Part shown: positions 43,829 to 51,778 of the stretch, piece by piece
Layout of the letters: the number at the start of each line of letters is the position of its first letter
How positions within the stretch are numbered: the first letter of the stretch is position 1
Source of the DNA: Devosia sp. A16
Lineage (GTDB): Bacteria > Pseudomonadota > Alphaproteobacteria > Rhizobiales > Devosiaceae
DNA length: 64,000 bases
Direction: 5' to 3'
Assembly (NCBI RefSeq): GCF_001402915.1
Contig: NZ_CP012945.1
Coordinates: 1,651,501 to 1,715,500, forward strand
Made by a program: the position numbers and the translations under genes
Notes under the pieces: model-generated
Told to the model about the DNA's origin: nothing
What the model saw: the letters and a program-made list of their open reading frames with translations, nothing else
Databases searched by the model: none

Positions 43829-44737
43829 TCAGTCGCCGATCACGGATTTACGCGCCGCCACGATGGTGTCGTAGAAGGACGGATCGACTTCGACATAGGC
43901 GGTGTTCTCGCCGCCCGAGAAACCGACGAAGCAGGCATGGTCCTTGGTCGGCAGCTCGAGGAAGAACGCCTGGATCTTCGCCTTGAGGTCTTCCGGCAGC
44001 TTGTTGGAGACCATGAGCGGGCCGTTCGGGATCTGCGGCGAGCGCCACAGCTCGACGATATCGTCGGTGTCGAGAATGCCCTTCTCGACCATGGTGTGGA
44101 GGTTGCCGGAGGTATAGCCCTCGGCCCAGTCGCCGACGCCCGAACCGAAGGTGGTGCCGGCATCCCAGGTGCCGTCGAGCACGCCGAGCACCAGGTTCTC
44201 ATGGCCGCCGCCGAAGCCGGTCTCGCCGAAGAACTCGGCCACCGGAGCGCCGATATCGGCGGGCAGCGAGACGTTCGGCACCAGGTAGCCCGAGGTCGAA
44301 TCCGGGTCGGCGAAGCCGAGCTTCTTGCCCTTGAGGTCGGCGAGCTTGGTGAAGCCCTTGTCCTTGCGGGCAACCAGCAGCGAATAGTAGCCGGTGGAGC
44401 CGTCGGCGCCGGCGGTGGTCAGGATCGGATCGACCGCGGCCGGATCCTGCAGCACGATGGCCGCATAGGACGAGGCGCCCATCTGGGCGATGTCGATGGT
44501 GCCGCCGAGCAGGCCCTGGATGACGCCGTTATAGTCGGGCGACGGGAAGATCTGCACTTCCGGCACGCCGGTCGCGGCCTTGAGGCCCTCGGCGACGCAT
44601 TCGGTCTTGCGGATCTGGTCGGCTTCGTTCTCCGAGCCGTCGAGGCCGATGCGGAGGACCGAGATGTCCTGCGCGAAGGCAGTGCCGGTCATGGTGAGGG
44701 CGAGGGTCGCCACGAGGACGTTACGGATCGCGGACAT
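43829..44737 (-). CDS. phnD: Phosphonate ABC transporter periplasmic binding protein
   Basis: A 302-residue secreted binding protein. The signal peptide is residues 1-22 (TLALTMTGTAFAQ). The mature part has the PhnD-type pattern VLRIGLDGSENEADQIRK, FPSPDYNGVIQGLLGGTIDIAQMGASSYA, FADPDSTSGYLVPNVSL and WRSPQIPNGPLMVSNKLPEDLKAKI. The SPDYNGVIQGL segment and STSGYL loop bind the phosphonate group in the family. A GGAG site precedes the start. It is the second gene after phnC, 90 bases away. Confidence 0.95.
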   Translation of the reverse strand: MSAIRNVLVATLALTMTGTAFAQDISVLRIGLDGSENEADQIRKTECVAEGLKAATGVPEVQIFPSPDYNGVIQGLLGGTIDIAQMGASSYAAIVLQDPAAVDPILTTAGADGSTGYYSLLVARKDKGFTKLADLKGKKLGFADPDSTSGYLVPNVSLPADIGAPVAEFFGETGFGGGHENLVLGVLDGTWDAGTTFGSGVGDWAEGYTSGNLHTMVEKGILDTDDIVELWRSPQIPNGPLMVSNKLPEDLKAKIQAFFLELPTKDHACFVGFSGGENTAYVEVDPSFYDTIVAARKSVIGD

Positions 44738-44827
44738 GGATGTCTCCTTTGGTGACGCGATTGGCTTTCCGCCACCTGCCGCGCCGCGCGAGCAGGCGGC
44801 CGACCGGCAGGAGCGGAAACTCTGATT

Positions 44828-45700
44828 TCAGTTGGGCAAGCCGGCCGAAGCGAGCGGGGCCTCGAGGGCGCCCGGCGGCAGATCGGCGTGCTTCTTCTTT
44901 CTCTTCTTGGGGACGATCGCCTCGAGGCTGGTCGAGGTCATCTCCTCCGAGAAGGCTTCTTCGAGGCCGTCGGCGCCGTAGAGTTCACGCGCCACCTCGG
45001 TGGTCAGTTGCTCGGGCGTGCCGTCGAACACCACACGACCGGCCGACATGCCGATGATCCGCTCGCAATAGGCACGCGCCGTGTCGAGGGTGTGGAGATT
45101 GGTGATTACGGTGATCCCCTGCTCCTCATTGATCGCCTGCAGCGAGTCCATGACGATCTTGGCGTTGCGCGGGTCGAGCGAGGCGATCGGCTCGTCGGCG
45201 AGGATGACCTTGGGCTCCTGCATCAGCGCCCGGGCAATGGCAACGCGCTGCTGCTGGCCGCCCGACAGGGTCTGCGCCCACTGGCTGGCGGTCTGCGCGA
45301 TATCGAGGCGCTCCAGCGCCTTGAGCGCCATCAGCTGCTCGTCCTCGGAAAAGATCTGCAACAGGCTCATGATGGTGTTGCGGCGGTTGAGCCGGCCGAG
45401 CATCACATTGGTGATGACGTCGAGGCGCGGCACCAGGTTGAACTGCTGGAAGATCATGGCGCAGTCGCGCTGCCAGTCCCGCAGCGCCTGGCCGCGCAGC
45501 GACGATACGGCGGCGCCGTCGAACGCAATGCTGCCTTCGCTGACATCGATCAGCCGGTTGATCATCCGCAGCAGCGTCGACTTGCCGGCGCCGGAGCGGC
45601 CGATGACGCCGACCATCTGCCCGGCGGAGATTTCGAGGTTGACGTTGTCGACTGCCAGCTTGGCGCCGAAGCGACGTGTAACCTGAGAAATCTTCAGCAT
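44828..45700 (-). CDS. phnC: Phosphonate ABC transporter ATPase
   Basis: A 290-residue ATPase. Walker A is GRSGAGKST, the Q-loop [23 protein letters not shown], the signature [17 protein letters not shown], and Walker [14 protein letters not shown]. The C-terminus carries about 30 extra residues with a basic patch (KKRKKK). The start [17 protein letters not shown] at 45700 is the standard one. It is the first gene of phnCDEE with a 310-base gap upstream that contains a Pho-box-like site and a palindromic repeat, so this unit seems to have its own promoter. Confidence 0.95.
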   Translation of the reverse strand: MLKISQVTRRFGAKLAVDNVNLEISAGQMVGVIGRSGAGKSTLLRMINRLIDVSEGSIAFDGAAVSSLRGQALRDWQRDCAMIFQQFNLVPRLDVITNVMLGRLNRRNTIMSLLQIFSEDEQLMALKALERLDIAQTASQWAQTLSGGQQQRVAIARALMQEPKVILADEPIASLDPRNAKIVMDSLQAINEEQGITVITNLHTLDTARAYCERIIGMSAGRVVFDGTPEQLTTEVARELYGADGLEEAFSEEMTSTSLEAIVPKKRKKKHADLPPGALEAPLASAGLPN

Positions 45701-45770
45701 GCGCGGGCACCCCGTCCAATCGACGGGGCCAACACCTAAGGCGGCTACACGAAGCGCGCGTGAAGGTTGG

Positions 45771-45788
45771 GTGACGTCTTCATGACAG
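45771..45788 (-). promoter_or_regulatory. Pho-box-like site upstream of phnC
   Basis: Minus strand CTGTCAT, four bases, ACGTCAC. The first half matches the PhoB half-site CTGTCAT exactly; the second matches CTGTCAC at 5 of 7. Seventy bases separate it from the phnC start, the same distance as for the site before phnG. No clear -10 box is seen at the usual spacing. Confidence 0.55.
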
Positions 45789-45842
45789 TGGAAAAGCGCG
45801 GGTCGCATGGCGCTAACCCGCTCCGCGATCACGCCTTTCCAT

Positions 45843-45937
45843 CACCGGGTCATTCCCGCGAAAGCGGGGACCCCCGTTTGAAATGGTGCCGCATGCAAGA
45901 AAACAGAGGTTCCCGCTTTCGCGGGAATGACCCGGTG
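45843..45937. repeat. 26-base perfect inverted repeat of a second family
   Basis: Arms at 45843-45868 and 45912-45937 are exact reverse complements (beginning CACCGGGTCATTCCCGCG, ending CGGG) with a 43-base centre. A partial third copy (CTTCGCGGGGATGACG) follows directly. The sequence is unlike the GA/CT-rich family. It lies in the 310-base gap between the hexapeptide gene and phnC. Confidence 0.9.
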
Positions 45938-46010
45938 CGCCTTCGCGGGGATGACGCCGTGAGTAGGTCCAGGGTTGAGTCCAACCTCTGAGCCAATGCG
46001 GCAAAGCTCG

Positions 46011-46619
46011 CTACTCGTACTTTTCGAGGAAGGCGTCGATCTCGAGCGCGCGGAAATCCGGCAGGGCCTGATGGAGCTTGTCGTGGCTCCAGTCCCACCA
46101 GCCGAGCGCCAGCAGCCGGTCGGCGATCGGGCCGGGGAAGCGCTGGCGGATCGGCTTGGCCGGCACGCCCACCGCGATGGCGAAGTCAGCGACATCCTTG
46201 GTGACCACGGCGTTCGAACCGACGATCGCGCCGTGCCCGACCTTGACGCCCGGCATGATCACCGCGCCATGGCCGATCCAGGTGTCGTGGCCGATCTCGA
46301 TGCCGTTCTCGGCGCGCCACTCGAAGAACGCAGCGTCATCCGCTTCGCCCTCGAAGTACCAGCTCGAGCGGTAGGTGAAGTGATGCAGCGACGCGCGCTG
46401 CATCGGATGCTTGCTGGCATAGATGCGCACATTGGCCGCGATATTGGCGAACCTGCCAATCTCTGCATACGCCACCTGCGTGCCGTCGACGAGATAGGAA
46501 TAGTCCCCCAGCGTCGAGCGGTGCACGTGGCAGTTGGCGCCGACCTCGGTGTAGCGGCCGAGCGTCGAGTCGTGCACTTCGGCAGTCGGGTGCACCACCG
46601 GCGTTTCCGAGAGCTTCAT
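46011..46619 (-). CDS. Phosphonate-locus hexapeptide-repeat transferase
   Basis: A 202-residue left-handed beta-helix protein of the chloramphenicol-acetyltransferase type found in phn operons (TIGR03308-like). Hexapeptide rungs are visible in VHPTAEVHDSTLGRYTEVGANCHVHRSTLGDYSYLV and IEIGHDTWIGHGAVIMPGVKVGHGAIVGSNAVVTKDV, with an insert HPMQRASLHHFTYRSSWYFEG holding the likely catalytic His. The acceptor may be a phosphonate or an intermediate. The gene overlaps phnL by four bases, so it belongs to the lyase operon. Confidence 0.9.
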   Translation of the reverse strand: MKLSETPVVHPTAEVHDSTLGRYTEVGANCHVHRSTLGDYSYLVDGTQVAYAEIGRFANIAANVRIYASKHPMQRASLHHFTYRSSWYFEGEADDAAFFEWRAENGIEIGHDTWIGHGAVIMPGVKVGHGAIVGSNAVVTKDVADFAIAVGVPAKPIRQRFPGPIADRLLALGWWDWSHDKLHQALPDFRALEIDAFLEKYE

Positions 46620-47320
46620 GCGGCCTTCCTCGCGGCGAACAATGTGACATCGACGATACGGTCGGCAACCTGGGCGCGCACCTCCTCGTCGTGGAAGATG
46701 CCGAGCAGCGCGACACCCGCCCGCTTCTTTTCGGCGATCATTTCCACCACTACCGCGCGGTTGGTGGCATCGAGCGAGGCCGTCGGCTCGTCCAGCAGCA
46801 GCACCGGGTGCTCCGTGATGAAGCCGCGGGCGATATTCACCCGCTGCTGCTCGCCACCCGAGAAGGTCGCCGGCGGCAACGACCACAGCCGCTCCGGCAG
46901 GTTGAGCCGCGCCAGCAGCTCGCGCGCCTTCGCCGTTGCCTCCTCGCGCGCCGTACCGCGGCTGACCAGCGGCTCCGCCACCACGTCGAGCGTGGTAACG
47001 CGCGGCACGGTGCGGAGGAACTGGCTGACATAGCCGATGGTATCGCGCCTCAGGTCGAGCACGGTGCGGGGGCTGGCGGTCGCCAGATCGACCGGCTGGC
47101 CGTGATGGATCAGCGAGATCGAGCCGGCATCGACGCCGTAATTGCCGTAGACCATCTTGAGCAGGCTCGATTTGCCCGCTCCTGACGGCCCGCCAAGCAC
47201 CACGCACTCGCCGGCATTCACTTCGAACCCGACGCCGGAAACGACCGGAAGCACGATGCCGTCGCGCAGGTGCATGGTGAAGGATTTGGCGACGTCTGAG
47301 ACTGAAAGCAGGGCGGTCAT
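46616..47320 (-). CDS. phnL: C-P lyase locus ABC-type protein PhnL
   Basis: A 234-residue ATPase-like protein. Walker A is GGPSGAGKSS, the signature FSGGEQQRVNIARGF, and Walker B VLLLDEPTASLD. The N-terminus MTALLSVSDVAKSFTMHLRDGIVLPVVSGV and IGYVSQFLRTVPRVTTLDVVAEPL are PhnL-like. It acts with PhnK at the PhnGHIJ core rather than in transport. It overlaps the hexapeptide gene by four bases. A palindromic repeat lies in the 172-base gap between phnK and phnL. Confidence 0.95.
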   Translation of the reverse strand: MTALLSVSDVAKSFTMHLRDGIVLPVVSGVGFEVNAGECVVLGGPSGAGKSSLLKMVYGNYGVDAGSISLIHHGQPVDLATASPRTVLDLRRDTIGYVSQFLRTVPRVTTLDVVAEPLVSRGTAREEATAKARELLARLNLPERLWSLPPATFSGGEQQRVNIARGFITEHPVLLLDEPTASLDATNRAVVVEMIAEKKRAGVALLGIFHDEEVRAQVADRIVDVTLFAARKAA

Positions 47321-47347
47321 GCGGCTTCCCTTTCGTTGACTGAGAGA

Positions 47348-47472
47348 GACGGCCCCCTCCCGGCCTCCCCCATGAAGGGGGAGGTGAAGAAGAGCCGGTG
47401 CTTAGGCACGATCGTGCCAGATACTCGATGCGGCACCTCCCCCTTCATGGGGGAGGATGGGAGGGGGCCGTC
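47348..47472. repeat. GA/CT-rich palindromic repeat, copy 9, between phnK and phnL
   Basis: Has the GACGGCCCCCTCCC/GGGAGGGGGCCGTC ends of copies 4, 6 and 11. It fills most of the space between two genes that are normally adjacent in phn operons. Confidence 0.9.
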
Positions 47473-47492
47473 TGCGAGCGGTGTGCACATCG

Positions 47493-48266
47493 TCACACCT
47501 GCAAGATCGAAGAAACGAGCAACTGCGTATACGGCTCGCGGGGATCATCCAGCACCCGGTCGGTGAGCCCCTGCTCGATCACGTGGCCATCCTTCATCAC
47601 CATCATCCGGTGCGACAGCAGCCGCGCCACCGCCAGATCATGGGTCACGATGATGGCCGAGAGCCCGAGATCGGCGACCAGCCCGCGGATCAGGTCGAGC
47701 AGCCGCGCCTGCACCGAGACGTCGAGCCCGCCGGTCGGCTCGTCCATGAAGACGAGACGCGGATGGGTCACGAGGTTACGGGCGATCTGCAACCGCTGCC
47801 GCATGCCGCCGGAGAAGGCGCGCGGTTCGTCATCGACCCGGTCCTCGGCGATCTCGACGCGACCGAGCCATTCGATGACCGTCGAGCGTATCCGGCCATA
47901 ATGCCGGTCGCCGACCGCCATCATCCGCTCGCCGACATTGGCGCCGGCCGAGACCGTCATCCGCAAGCCATCCGCCGGGTTCTGGTGCACAAAACCCCAG
48001 TCGGTCCGCATCAGGAAGCGCCGCTCGGCCTCGCTGAGATCGTAGAGATTGCGCCACACCTCGTCGCGCATCCGGTATTCGGCGAGGCCGGAGCTCGGCT
48101 CCAGCCGGGTCGAGAGACAGTTGAGCAGCGTCGTCTTGCCGGAGCCGGATTCCCCGACAATGGCCAGCACTTCGCCCGGCCACAGCTCGAACGACACATC
48201 GGCGCAGCCCATGCGGCTGCCGTAGAACTTGCTGAGGTCGCGGACGCGGAGGAGAGGTTCGGTCAT
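47493..48266 (-). CDS. phnK: C-P lyase locus ABC-type protein PhnK
   Basis: A 257-residue ABC ATPase that binds the PhnGHIJ core complex. Walker A is GESGSGKTT, the signature FSGGMRQRLQIARNL, Walker B LVFMDEPTGGLD, and the His loop IVTHDLAV. The RTDWGFVHQNPADGLRMTVSAGANVGERMM segment is typical of PhnK. The start MTEPLLRVRDLSKFYG at 48266 excludes a 24-residue extension that would be translated from a repeat. Confidence 0.96.
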   Translation of the reverse strand: MTEPLLRVRDLSKFYGSRMGCADVSFELWPGEVLAIVGESGSGKTTLLNCLSTRLEPSSGLAEYRMRDEVWRNLYDLSEAERRFLMRTDWGFVHQNPADGLRMTVSAGANVGERMMAVGDRHYGRIRSTVIEWLGRVEIAEDRVDDEPRAFSGGMRQRLQIARNLVTHPRLVFMDEPTGGLDVSVQARLLDLIRGLVADLGLSAIIVTHDLAVARLLSHRMMVMKDGHVIEQGLTDRVLDDPREPYTQLLVSSILQV

Positions 48267-48294
48267 TTGAGGACTCCGGTGCTGGAGGCTGTCG

Positions 48295-48393
48295 GCTCCC
48301 CTCCCCCGTGAGGGGAGGGGTTGGGGGTGGGGGTCCATCGGTGATCACCGCACCACCCCCTCCCTCGATCCCTCCCCTCAAGGGGGAGGGAGG
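48295..48393. repeat. GA/CT-rich palindromic repeat, copy 10, between phnJ and phnK
   Basis: Arms CTCCCCTCCCCCGTGAGGGG and CCCCTCAAGGGGGAGGGAGG, with TGGTG/CACCA inside. Most like copy 3 (31129-31237). It sits between phnJ and phnK. Confidence 0.85.
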
Positions 48394-48417
48394 CGCAGAA
48401 CTGCGGGGACGCGAGCC

Positions 48418-49299
48418 TCATTCCGCTGCCTCCAGCGCATGACCCGCGAGCTTGCCGCGGTGGCCGTGCTCGCGGCGGTCCTCGCAGTTGTCGGTGTCGG
48501 AACAGACGAACATGTGCCCGCCCTTGTCATCGAGGATCACCTCATCGAGGTAGACCCCGGTGGCGCCGCAGAGCGCACACGGTTCCTCGAAATGCTGGAT
48601 CTCGAACGGATGGTCCTCGAAATCGAGGCTCACCACTTCGGTATAGGGCGGCACCGCATAGATGCGTTTCTCGCGCCCGGCGCCGAACAGCTGCAGTGCC
48701 TCCGACATGTGCATTTTGGGGTTGTCGAATTTCGGCGTCGGCGAGGGGTCCATCACGTAGCGGCCCTCGACCTTCACCGGATAGGCGTAGGTCGTGGCGA
48801 TGCGGCCATTCTTGGCGATGTCCTCGTAGAGCTTCACATGCATCAGCCCATATTCCTCGAGCGCATGCATCTTTCGCGTCTCGGTTTCGCGCGGCTCGAG
48901 GAAGCGTAGCGGCTCGGGGATCGGCACCTGGTAGACCAGCACCTGCCCCTCGGTCAGCTTTGCCTCAGGGATGCGATGGCGGGTCTGGATGATCGTCGCC
49001 TCTTCGGTGTGGGTGGTGACCGCGACTTCGGCGACCTTGGCGAAGAAGGCGCGGATCGACACTGCGTTGGTGGTGTCGTCGGCGCCCTGGTCGATGACCT
49101 TCAGCACATCGTCCGGACCGATGATCGAAGCGGTGACCTGCACCCCGCCGGTGCCCCAGCCATAGGGCATCGGCATCTCGCGGGATGCGAACGGCACCTG
49201 ATAACCCGGCACCGCAATGGCCTTGAGAATGGCCCGGCGGATCATCCGCTTGGTCTGCTCGTCGAGATAGGCGAAGTTGTATTTGGCGATCATGCTCAT
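48418..49299 (-). CDS. phnJ: C-P lyase radical SAM subunit PhnJ
   Basis: A 293-residue enzyme that cleaves the carbon-phosphorus bond of 5-phosphoribosyl-1-phosphonate, using a 4Fe-4S cluster and SAM. The cysteines are C241, C244, C266 and C272 (EEPCALCGA and FVCSDTDNCEDR), and Gly-32, the glycyl radical site, is present in VPGYQVPF. All fall at the E. coli numbering. It appears fully functional. The C-terminus is His/Arg rich. A 247-base gap upstream of its start holds a small ORF on the other strand. Confidence 0.97.
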   Translation of the reverse strand: MSMIAKYNFAYLDEQTKRMIRRAILKAIAVPGYQVPFASREMPMPYGWGTGGVQVTASIIGPDDVLKVIDQGADDTTNAVSIRAFFAKVAEVAVTTHTEEATIIQTRHRIPEAKLTEGQVLVYQVPIPEPLRFLEPRETETRKMHALEEYGLMHVKLYEDIAKNGRIATTYAYPVKVEGRYVMDPSPTPKFDNPKMHMSEALQLFGAGREKRIYAVPPYTEVVSLDFEDHPFEIQHFEEPCALCGATGVYLDEVILDDKGGHMFVCSDTDNCEDRREHGHRGKLAGHALEAAE

Positions 49300-49349
49300 G
49301 CTCGCATATCCTTCAGCTCGTACGCCGCCAGCGCAGGGGAATGGCGCGG

Positions 49350-49544
49350 ATGCCCATGGAAGACCTGGTGCTCAGCATCGCCATCATCGTCGTGGTGGTG
49401 ACTGTCGTTCTCGTTGCGATCTGGCGATCCCGCCGCAAGCGGCCATATGCCGGCGGAGGTGCTGGCGGTGATGGTGATGGCGGCGGCTGGAGCACGTCCG
49501 ACAGCGACGGCGGTGGCGGCGATGGCGGTGGCGGCGGCGACTGA
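49350..49544 (+). CDS. Small membrane protein with glycine-rich tail, antisense within the phn operon
   Basis: A 64-residue ORF starting MPMEDLVLSIAIIVVVV. It has one hydrophobic helix (about residues 5-23), a basic stop-transfer patch RSRRKRPY, then a Gly/Asp/Ser-rich tail ending DGGGGDGGGGGD. I have the impression that small proteins of this shape are found in many proteobacteria, with unknown function. It fills the space between phnI and phnJ on the opposite strand, with its stop two bases from the phnI stop. GGGGA lies nine bases before the start. ATGs at 49341 and 49356 are alternatives. Confidence 0.6.
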   Translation: MPMEDLVLSIAIIVVVVTVVLVAIWRSRRKRPYAGGGAGGDGDGGGWSTSDSDGGGGDGGGGGD

Positions 49545-49546
49545 GG

Positions 49547-50647
49547 TCATTCTGCCGCCTCCGGATAGGCTTCTGCTTCGTCGGCGCTGTCGTGCTCGGC
49601 CCGCATTTCGCGCAGCAGCCCGAGTTCACCCTGGAAATCTACATAGTGCGGCAGCTTCAGGTGTTCGACGAAGCCGGTCGACTGCACGTTGTCGGAGTGC
49701 GAGATGACGAATTCCTCGTCCTGCGCCGGGTGCTCGACATCCTCCCCCAACTCCCGGGCGCGCAGCGAGCGATCGCAGAGCGACATCGCCATGGCCTTGC
49801 GCTCGGCCTGCCCGAACACCAGCCCGTAGCCGCGGGTGAACTGCGGCGGCACCTTGGCATTGCCCTTGAACTTGTTGACCATCTGGCACTCGGTGACCCG
49901 GATGCGTCCGAGGTTCACCGCAAAGCCGAGCTCCGGAATATCGAGCTCCACCTCGACTTCGCCGATGCGGATCTCGCCGACGAACGGATGCGAGCGGCCA
50001 TAGCCGCGCTGTGTCGAGTAGCCGAGCGCCAGCAGAAACCCCTCGTCGCCGCGCGCCAGCGCCTGCAGGCGCCGGTCGCGGTTGAGCGGGAACTCGAGGG
50101 GTTCGCGGGTGAGGTCGCCGATCTCGTCCTGCACTTCGGACACATCGGGCTCGATCAGCCCCTGGTGGTCGAGGAGGTCGGTGACCCGCGGCGCCGGCTC
50201 GTCCAGGCTGGGGCGGGTGATCGCCTCGTCCACCGCAGCGCCCTCGGCAATATCAGGGTCCAGCAGGCGGTGCGTGTAGTCGAAGGTCGGCCCGAGCAGC
50301 TGGCCACCCGGCAGGTCCTTGAACGTCGCCGAAACACGCCGCTCGATCTTCATCGCGGCGGTGTCGATCGGCTTGGAGTAGCCGAAGCGCGGCAGCGTGG
50401 TGCGATAGGCGCGCACCAGGAAGATCGCTTCGATCAGGTCGCCGCGCGACTGGATGATGGCGAGCGCCGCCAGCTCGCGGTCATAGAGCGAGCCCTCGCC
50501 CATGGCGCGATCGACCGCAAGGCCGAGCTGTTCGATGATCTGGTCGAGGCGCAAAGCCGGCACCGAGCGGTCGCCGCGACGGCGATCGGCGAGCAGCCGG
50601 TGAGCATTGGCAATGGCGGCCTCGCCGCCCTTGACGGCAACATACAT
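49547..50647 (-). CDS. phnI: C-P lyase core subunit PhnI
   Basis: A 366-residue subunit of the PhnGHIJ core that attaches the phosphonate to the ribose of ATP, displacing adenine. MYVAVKGGEAAIANAHRLLADRRRGD at the N-terminus, LGYSTQRGYGRSHPFVGEIRIGEVEVEL and SHSDNVQSTGFVEHLKLPHYVDFQGELGLL are strongly typical. The gene lies three bases after phnH. Its length is close to that of E. coli PhnI (354). Confidence 0.97.
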   Translation of the reverse strand: MYVAVKGGEAAIANAHRLLADRRRGDRSVPALRLDQIIEQLGLAVDRAMGEGSLYDRELAALAIIQSRGDLIEAIFLVRAYRTTLPRFGYSKPIDTAAMKIERRVSATFKDLPGGQLLGPTFDYTHRLLDPDIAEGAAVDEAITRPSLDEPAPRVTDLLDHQGLIEPDVSEVQDEIGDLTREPLEFPLNRDRRLQALARGDEGFLLALGYSTQRGYGRSHPFVGEIRIGEVEVELDIPELGFAVNLGRIRVTECQMVNKFKGNAKVPPQFTRGYGLVFGQAERKAMAMSLCDRSLRARELGEDVEHPAQDEEFVISHSDNVQSTGFVEHLKLPHYVDFQGELGLLREMRAEHDSADEAEAYPEAAE

Positions 50648-50650
50648 GGC

Positions 50651-51241
50651 TCAAGCCTCCGAGATGCGGGTGGTGCGCGGCAGGCCGACCACGGTGCCAT
50701 CGCGCACCAGCAGCAGGTCCACTCCGCGCGGGAACCGCTCGCGGTTCTCCGCCCATTGGTCGATGAAATCGCCGCCGGGCAGCGGCAGCGCGGTTGTCAG
50801 CTGGTCCTTGATGCCGGGCCCCTTCAGGGTCACGGAGCGATCATCGGCTGCGGCAGCCAGCACCACCGTGGTCGAGCGGTCCGGGTATTCATCGGTGCCC
50901 TGCCCGAAGCGCTCGAGCGCCGGCAGCAGCGCCACATCGCTGACCAGCGCGAATGCCGCTTCGCCGATCTCCGAGGTCAGCGGCGCACCGCAGTGGAAAG
51001 CCAGCCAGGCCCTCACCGCTTCGTTGGCGGCCAGCACCGGGTCGAGCCACACCAGCGTATCGTGGTCGCAAAGCGTCAGCGCCACCGCGCCAAGCTCCGG
51101 CGTCAGCGGCGCCGGCGGCAGCGCGTCCGACGCGATCGACTGCACCGAGCCCGGACGGGCCAGCGCCTCCATCACGGCGCGGAACACGCTCTGTCCCCCC
51201 AGCACCAGGTCGGCGAAGCCGCCTTCGATCGTTGTGTCCAT
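50651..51241 (-). CDS. phnH: C-P lyase core subunit PhnH
   Basis: A 196-residue core subunit. GGFADLVLGGQSVFRAVMEALARPGSVQSI at the N-terminus and GPGIKDQLTTALPL, FPRGVDLLLVRDGTVVGLPRTTRI near the end are PhnH signatures. PhnH dimerises through a PLP-transferase-like fold without the cofactor. Its ATG at 51241 overlaps the phnG stop by one base (TGATG), which indicates coupling. Confidence 0.95.
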   Translation of the reverse strand: MDTTIEGGFADLVLGGQSVFRAVMEALARPGSVQSIASDALPPAPLTPELGAVALTLCDHDTLVWLDPVLAANEAVRAWLAFHCGAPLTSEIGEAAFALVSDVALLPALERFGQGTDEYPDRSTTVVLAAAADDRSVTLKGPGIKDQLTTALPLPGGDFIDQWAENRERFPRGVDLLLVRDGTVVGLPRTTRISEA

Positions 51242-51690
51242 CAATCGTCTCCCCGGACCATGGTGAAGAAGTCGACCTTGGTGGCCGCCGTCTCGTCGCG
51301 AAGCTTGGCGTCCGCCGCCGCCTGCTCCTGCCGCAGCGGCTGCAGCACCAGCGTCTCCACCGCCTCGGCGTCGCGCTGCAGCAGCGCGTCGAACAGCGCC
51401 GACTGCACCGCCTTGTCCCCATCGCGGCCGAGGCAGTAGGCGTGCCCGACCTCGCCGGTTTCGAGCCGCACCGTGGCGCGCGTGACCGTCGCTTCGCCGA
51501 GGTTGAAAGCATTGCCGCCGCCGCCGGCGCGACCGCGCACCATCACCAGCCCGGTCTCCGGGCCACGCACCTTGTGGAAGGCCGGCTTGTCGGCCCAGGC
51601 GGCCCACAGTTCACCAAGCCGCTTCGGCGTGGCGTGGCTCAACACCGCCATCGCCTCCCGCCTGGGGTTATGCTGAGGCGCCTCAAACAT
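51241..51690 (-). CDS. phnG: C-P lyase core subunit PhnG
   Basis: A 149-residue core subunit: MAVLSHATPKRLGELWAAW, ETGLVMVRGRAGGGGNAFNLGEATVTRATVRL, and GHAYCLGRDGDKAVQSALFDALLQ are the PhnG pattern. A GGAG site lies nine bases upstream of the start at 51690. It is the first gene of phnGHIJKL and the hexapeptide gene. Upstream are a PhnF operator candidate, a TATAGC box and a Pho-box-like site. Confidence 0.95.
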   Translation of the reverse strand: MFEAPQHNPRREAMAVLSHATPKRLGELWAAWADKPAFHKVRGPETGLVMVRGRAGGGGNAFNLGEATVTRATVRLETGEVGHAYCLGRDGDKAVQSALFDALLQRDAEAVETLVLQPLRQEQAAADAKLRDETAATKVDFFTMVRGDD

Positions 51691-51704
51691 TGGCTCTTGC
51701 TCCA

Positions 51705-51728
51705 ACTTGTATAGTAAAATAGACAAGT
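51705..51728. promoter_or_regulatory. PhnF operator candidate
   Basis: ACTTGTATAG, four bases, then ATAGACAAGT: a 24-base imperfect palindrome with matching six-base ends (ACTTGT/ACAAGT). It lies 15 bases before phnG and 43 before phnF, downstream of the inferred phnG start of transcription. Location and symmetry suit a HutC-type GntR regulator. Confidence 0.55.
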
Positions 51729-51760
51729 AATGTCGTTTCGCCCCGCTATAGGCCGACCGT

Positions 51761-51778
51761 GTGAAGATGCAATGACAA
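51761..51778 (-). promoter_or_regulatory. Pho-box-like site upstream of phnG
   Basis: Minus strand TTGTCAT, four bases, TCTTCAC. The first half matches CTGTCAT at 6 of 7; the second half is weaker. Ten bases downstream is TATAGC (51745-51750), a fitting -10 box for a PhoB-activated promoter. The gap to the phnG start is the same as at phnC. It overlaps the phnF start codon. Confidence 0.5.
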
